53,284 bases of DNA, taken from positions 1-53,284 of the forward strand of contig NZ_JAEELZ010000144.1 in the NCBI RefSeq assembly GCF_016282985.1, written 5' to 3'. Numbering within the stretch: the first letter of the stretch is position 1; each line of letters opens with the position of its first letter. Positions 51,906 to 53,284 of this stretch are shown here, piece by piece. Position numbers and translations under genes: made by a program. This DNA comes from Methanosphaera sp. Its GTDB lineage: Archaea; Methanobacteriota; Methanobacteria; Methanobacteriales; Methanobacteriaceae. The notes below the pieces were generated by a model. The model worked only from the letters and a program-made list of their open reading frames with translations, made no database searches and was not told the origin of the DNA.

Positions 51906-53284
51906 ATGACTTCAGAAAATGAAGAATATTATAAAGATAGATATCAAGAAGTAAAAGATAAAGTAGAATACAAAGACTTTTTAAATGATATTGAAGAAAT
52001 TACTTTAGAAAATAGTGATTCACCATTCATAACAACAGAACAAATAGTTAACATGGCAGTTGAAAAATATTCTGATAGAAAAAATGTTCAACAAACACAT
52101 ACAAACCAGGTACAAGACATTTCATCACTTGTAGAAGGTAATGGAAATATTAGTATTCAAGGAAGATTATTATCTATCTCTAATATCAAAACATTTACCA
52201 CTAAAAAAGGTCGTGAAGGAAAAGTTGCAAACCTTACTGTAGAAGATAGTACAGGAAAAATAAGGGTTGTAATGTGGACAGATAATATGAAATACATGTC
52301 CCGTATTAAAGAAGGAGACATAGTCAAAATAAACAATTTGGAAGTAAGAAAAGGTTATACTGGAGATCTGGAAGTTCAGATGAGAAACAATTCTTCAATA
52401 CAGGTAATGCCTGAAGAGTTAGGTGAAGATCTACCTAAATATGAGGAAACAATCACCAACCTTGAAGATATTGTAGAAGAAGGAGAATACAACGTAATAG
52501 TTAGGATAACAAAAGTTGCAACATTACGTGAAATTCAAAAAGAAGACAGAACCTTGAAAATTATCACAATAAATGTGATGGATGCAACTGGTGACATGGA
52601 ATTTACATTATGGAACAATGACACTGATTTGGTTGAAACATTGGAACTTAAGGAAAATGACACCATAAAAATTATCAAAGCAAGGGCACAAGAAAGAAAT
52701 GGGGTATTCTCATTATCCAATAGCTGGAATGGAAGAATAGTTAAGGATGACTATGATTTACCTGAATTTAAACAGGAAATCTTTAAAATCGGCAATGCAA
52801 CAGAAAAAGAAAATGTTACAATTATGGGTGTTCTAACAAAGATTTATGATACAATAGTATTCCAAAAAAATGATGGTTCCGAAGGAAAAGTAAGAAGTAT
52901 AGAAGTAACGGATGATACAGGTTCTATACGAGTAACTTTATGGAATAAAGAAACAGAAATTGCAATGAACAAGGGTGACTTCATAAAAATTGAAGGTGGA
53001 AATATAGAATTTGATGACTATTCTGGAGATAGTTATAGATATAACACAGGATGGAATGCAGCAATAGTATTAAACCCGGAAATGGATGAAGAATTAAAGG
53101 AAAAATTATCCGAAATTGATAATTTGGAAATTACCAAAATCAAAGATGTTCTTGATGTTGATTTGGATGAAGGACGAGAAGTTGATGTAATAGGTAGAAT
53201 TCTTGCAATGAATGATATAAGGGAATTCCAAAGAGTTGATGGAACAGAAGGACAAGTTCGTAGTATTGATTTGGCTGATGAAAC
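51906..53284 (+). CDS. rpa: Replication protein A (single-stranded DNA-binding), 5' part
   Basis: Archaeal RPA that binds single-stranded DNA in replication and repair. The visible 459 codons encode an N-terminal region and several OB folds (for example G-N-I-S-I-Q-G-R-L-L-S-I near residue 80, V-T-I-M-G-V-L-T-K-I near 305 and E-V-D-V-I-G-R-I near 425), each with the D-x-T-G-x-I/M-x-V/F-x-L-W pattern. The zinc finger expected near the C-terminus lies beyond 53284. AGGAGACGAGAAGAT gives a ribosome site before the ATG. Confidence 0.93.
   Translation, partial: MTSENEEYYKDRYQEVKDKVEYKDFLNDIEEITLENSDSPFITTEQIVNMAVEKYSDRKNVQQTHTNQVQDISSLVEGNGNISIQGRLLSISNIKTFTTKKGREGKVANLTVEDSTGKIRVVMWTDNMKYMSRIKEGDIVKINNLEVRKGYTGDLEVQMRNNSSIQVMPEELGEDLPKYEETITNLEDIVEEGEYNVIVRITKVATLREIQKEDRTLKIITINVMDATGDMEFTLWNNDTDLVETLELKENDTIKIIKARAQERNGVFSLSNSWNGRIVKDDYDLPEFKQEIFKIGNATEKENVTIMGVLTKIYDTIVFQKNDGSEGKVRSIEVTDDTGSIRVTLWNKETEIAMNKGDFIKIEGGNIEFDDYSGDSYRYNTGWNAAIVLNPEMDEELKEKLSEIDNLEITKIKDVLDVDLDEGREVDVIGRILAMNDIREFQRVDGTEGQVRSIDLADE

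Overview
The window is chromosomal DNA of an AT-rich euryarchaeal methanogen of the order Methanobacteriales, and most resembles Methanosphaera. The evidence is archaeal information-processing genes (RpoL, TFS, PCNA, GINS, eL42, eS27, aIF2-alpha, Nop10, Csl4, RPA), methanogen genes (Ftr, methanogenesis marker 11, a Hps-Fae type fusion, an F420-hydrogenase maturation protease), a family B DNA polymerase that stops just after motif C (the split PolB of this order), and an adhesin-like surface protein. The genus is inferred; no 16S rRNA gene is present.

Layout. 1-9.6 kb: a mostly + strand block for transcription, replication and translation (csl4, rpoL, Nudix, tfs, membrane protein, pcn, GINS, rpl44e, rps27e, aIF2-alpha, a MetX-like hydrolase, nop10 (57 codons), PAC2, PHP). 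9.6-15.1 kb: the heat-shock locus grpE-dnaK-dnaJ on the - strand, divergent from an ArsR-type regulator, with two TAAC-N5-GTTA sites in the shared promoter. 15.2-20.5 kb: a repeat-rich exported protein, a 29-residue membrane peptide, tRNA-Arg(CCU) and tRNA-Arg(UCU), a glycosyltransferase with an outer domain, and a TnpB element with a structured 3' region that may be its guide RNA. 20.5-26.1 kb: UbiD-family decarboxylase, double-domain PurE, two membrane coiled-coil proteins and the adhesin-like protein. 26.4-26.8 kb: RNase P RNA and initiator tRNA-Met in tandem on the - strand. 26.9-33.8 kb: map, sugar nucleotidyltransferase, hisH, AIR-synthase-related protein, a pilin-like protein, PHP, a Fae/Hps fusion and tRNA-Trp with a box C/D intron. 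34-43.6 kb: ogt, PolB1, GNAT, MBL hydrolase, TrkA-like, flippase-like, ftr, nnr, BofA-like and larB. 43.7-53.3 kb: hypF, mmp11, ribH, a 28-residue membrane peptide, the leuB/leuD/leuC-type operon, a 1.3 kb intergenic region with inverted repeats and mini-ORFs, and the 5' part of an RPA gene that runs off the window.

Several genes link functionally. PCNA, GINS, PolB1 and RPA belong to replication. HypF and the FrhD-like protease mature [NiFe] hydrogenases. Fae/Hps, Ftr, PurE and HisH connect C1, pentose and purine/histidine metabolism. The strongest leads are the TnpB/candidate guide RNA, a compensatory change in the P4 helix of RNase P RNA, three conserved genes whose homologous N-termini lack an ATG/GTG/TTG start, the heat-shock operators and dnaJ leader hairpin, and the unexplained RNA or small-ORF candidates in intergenic regions.
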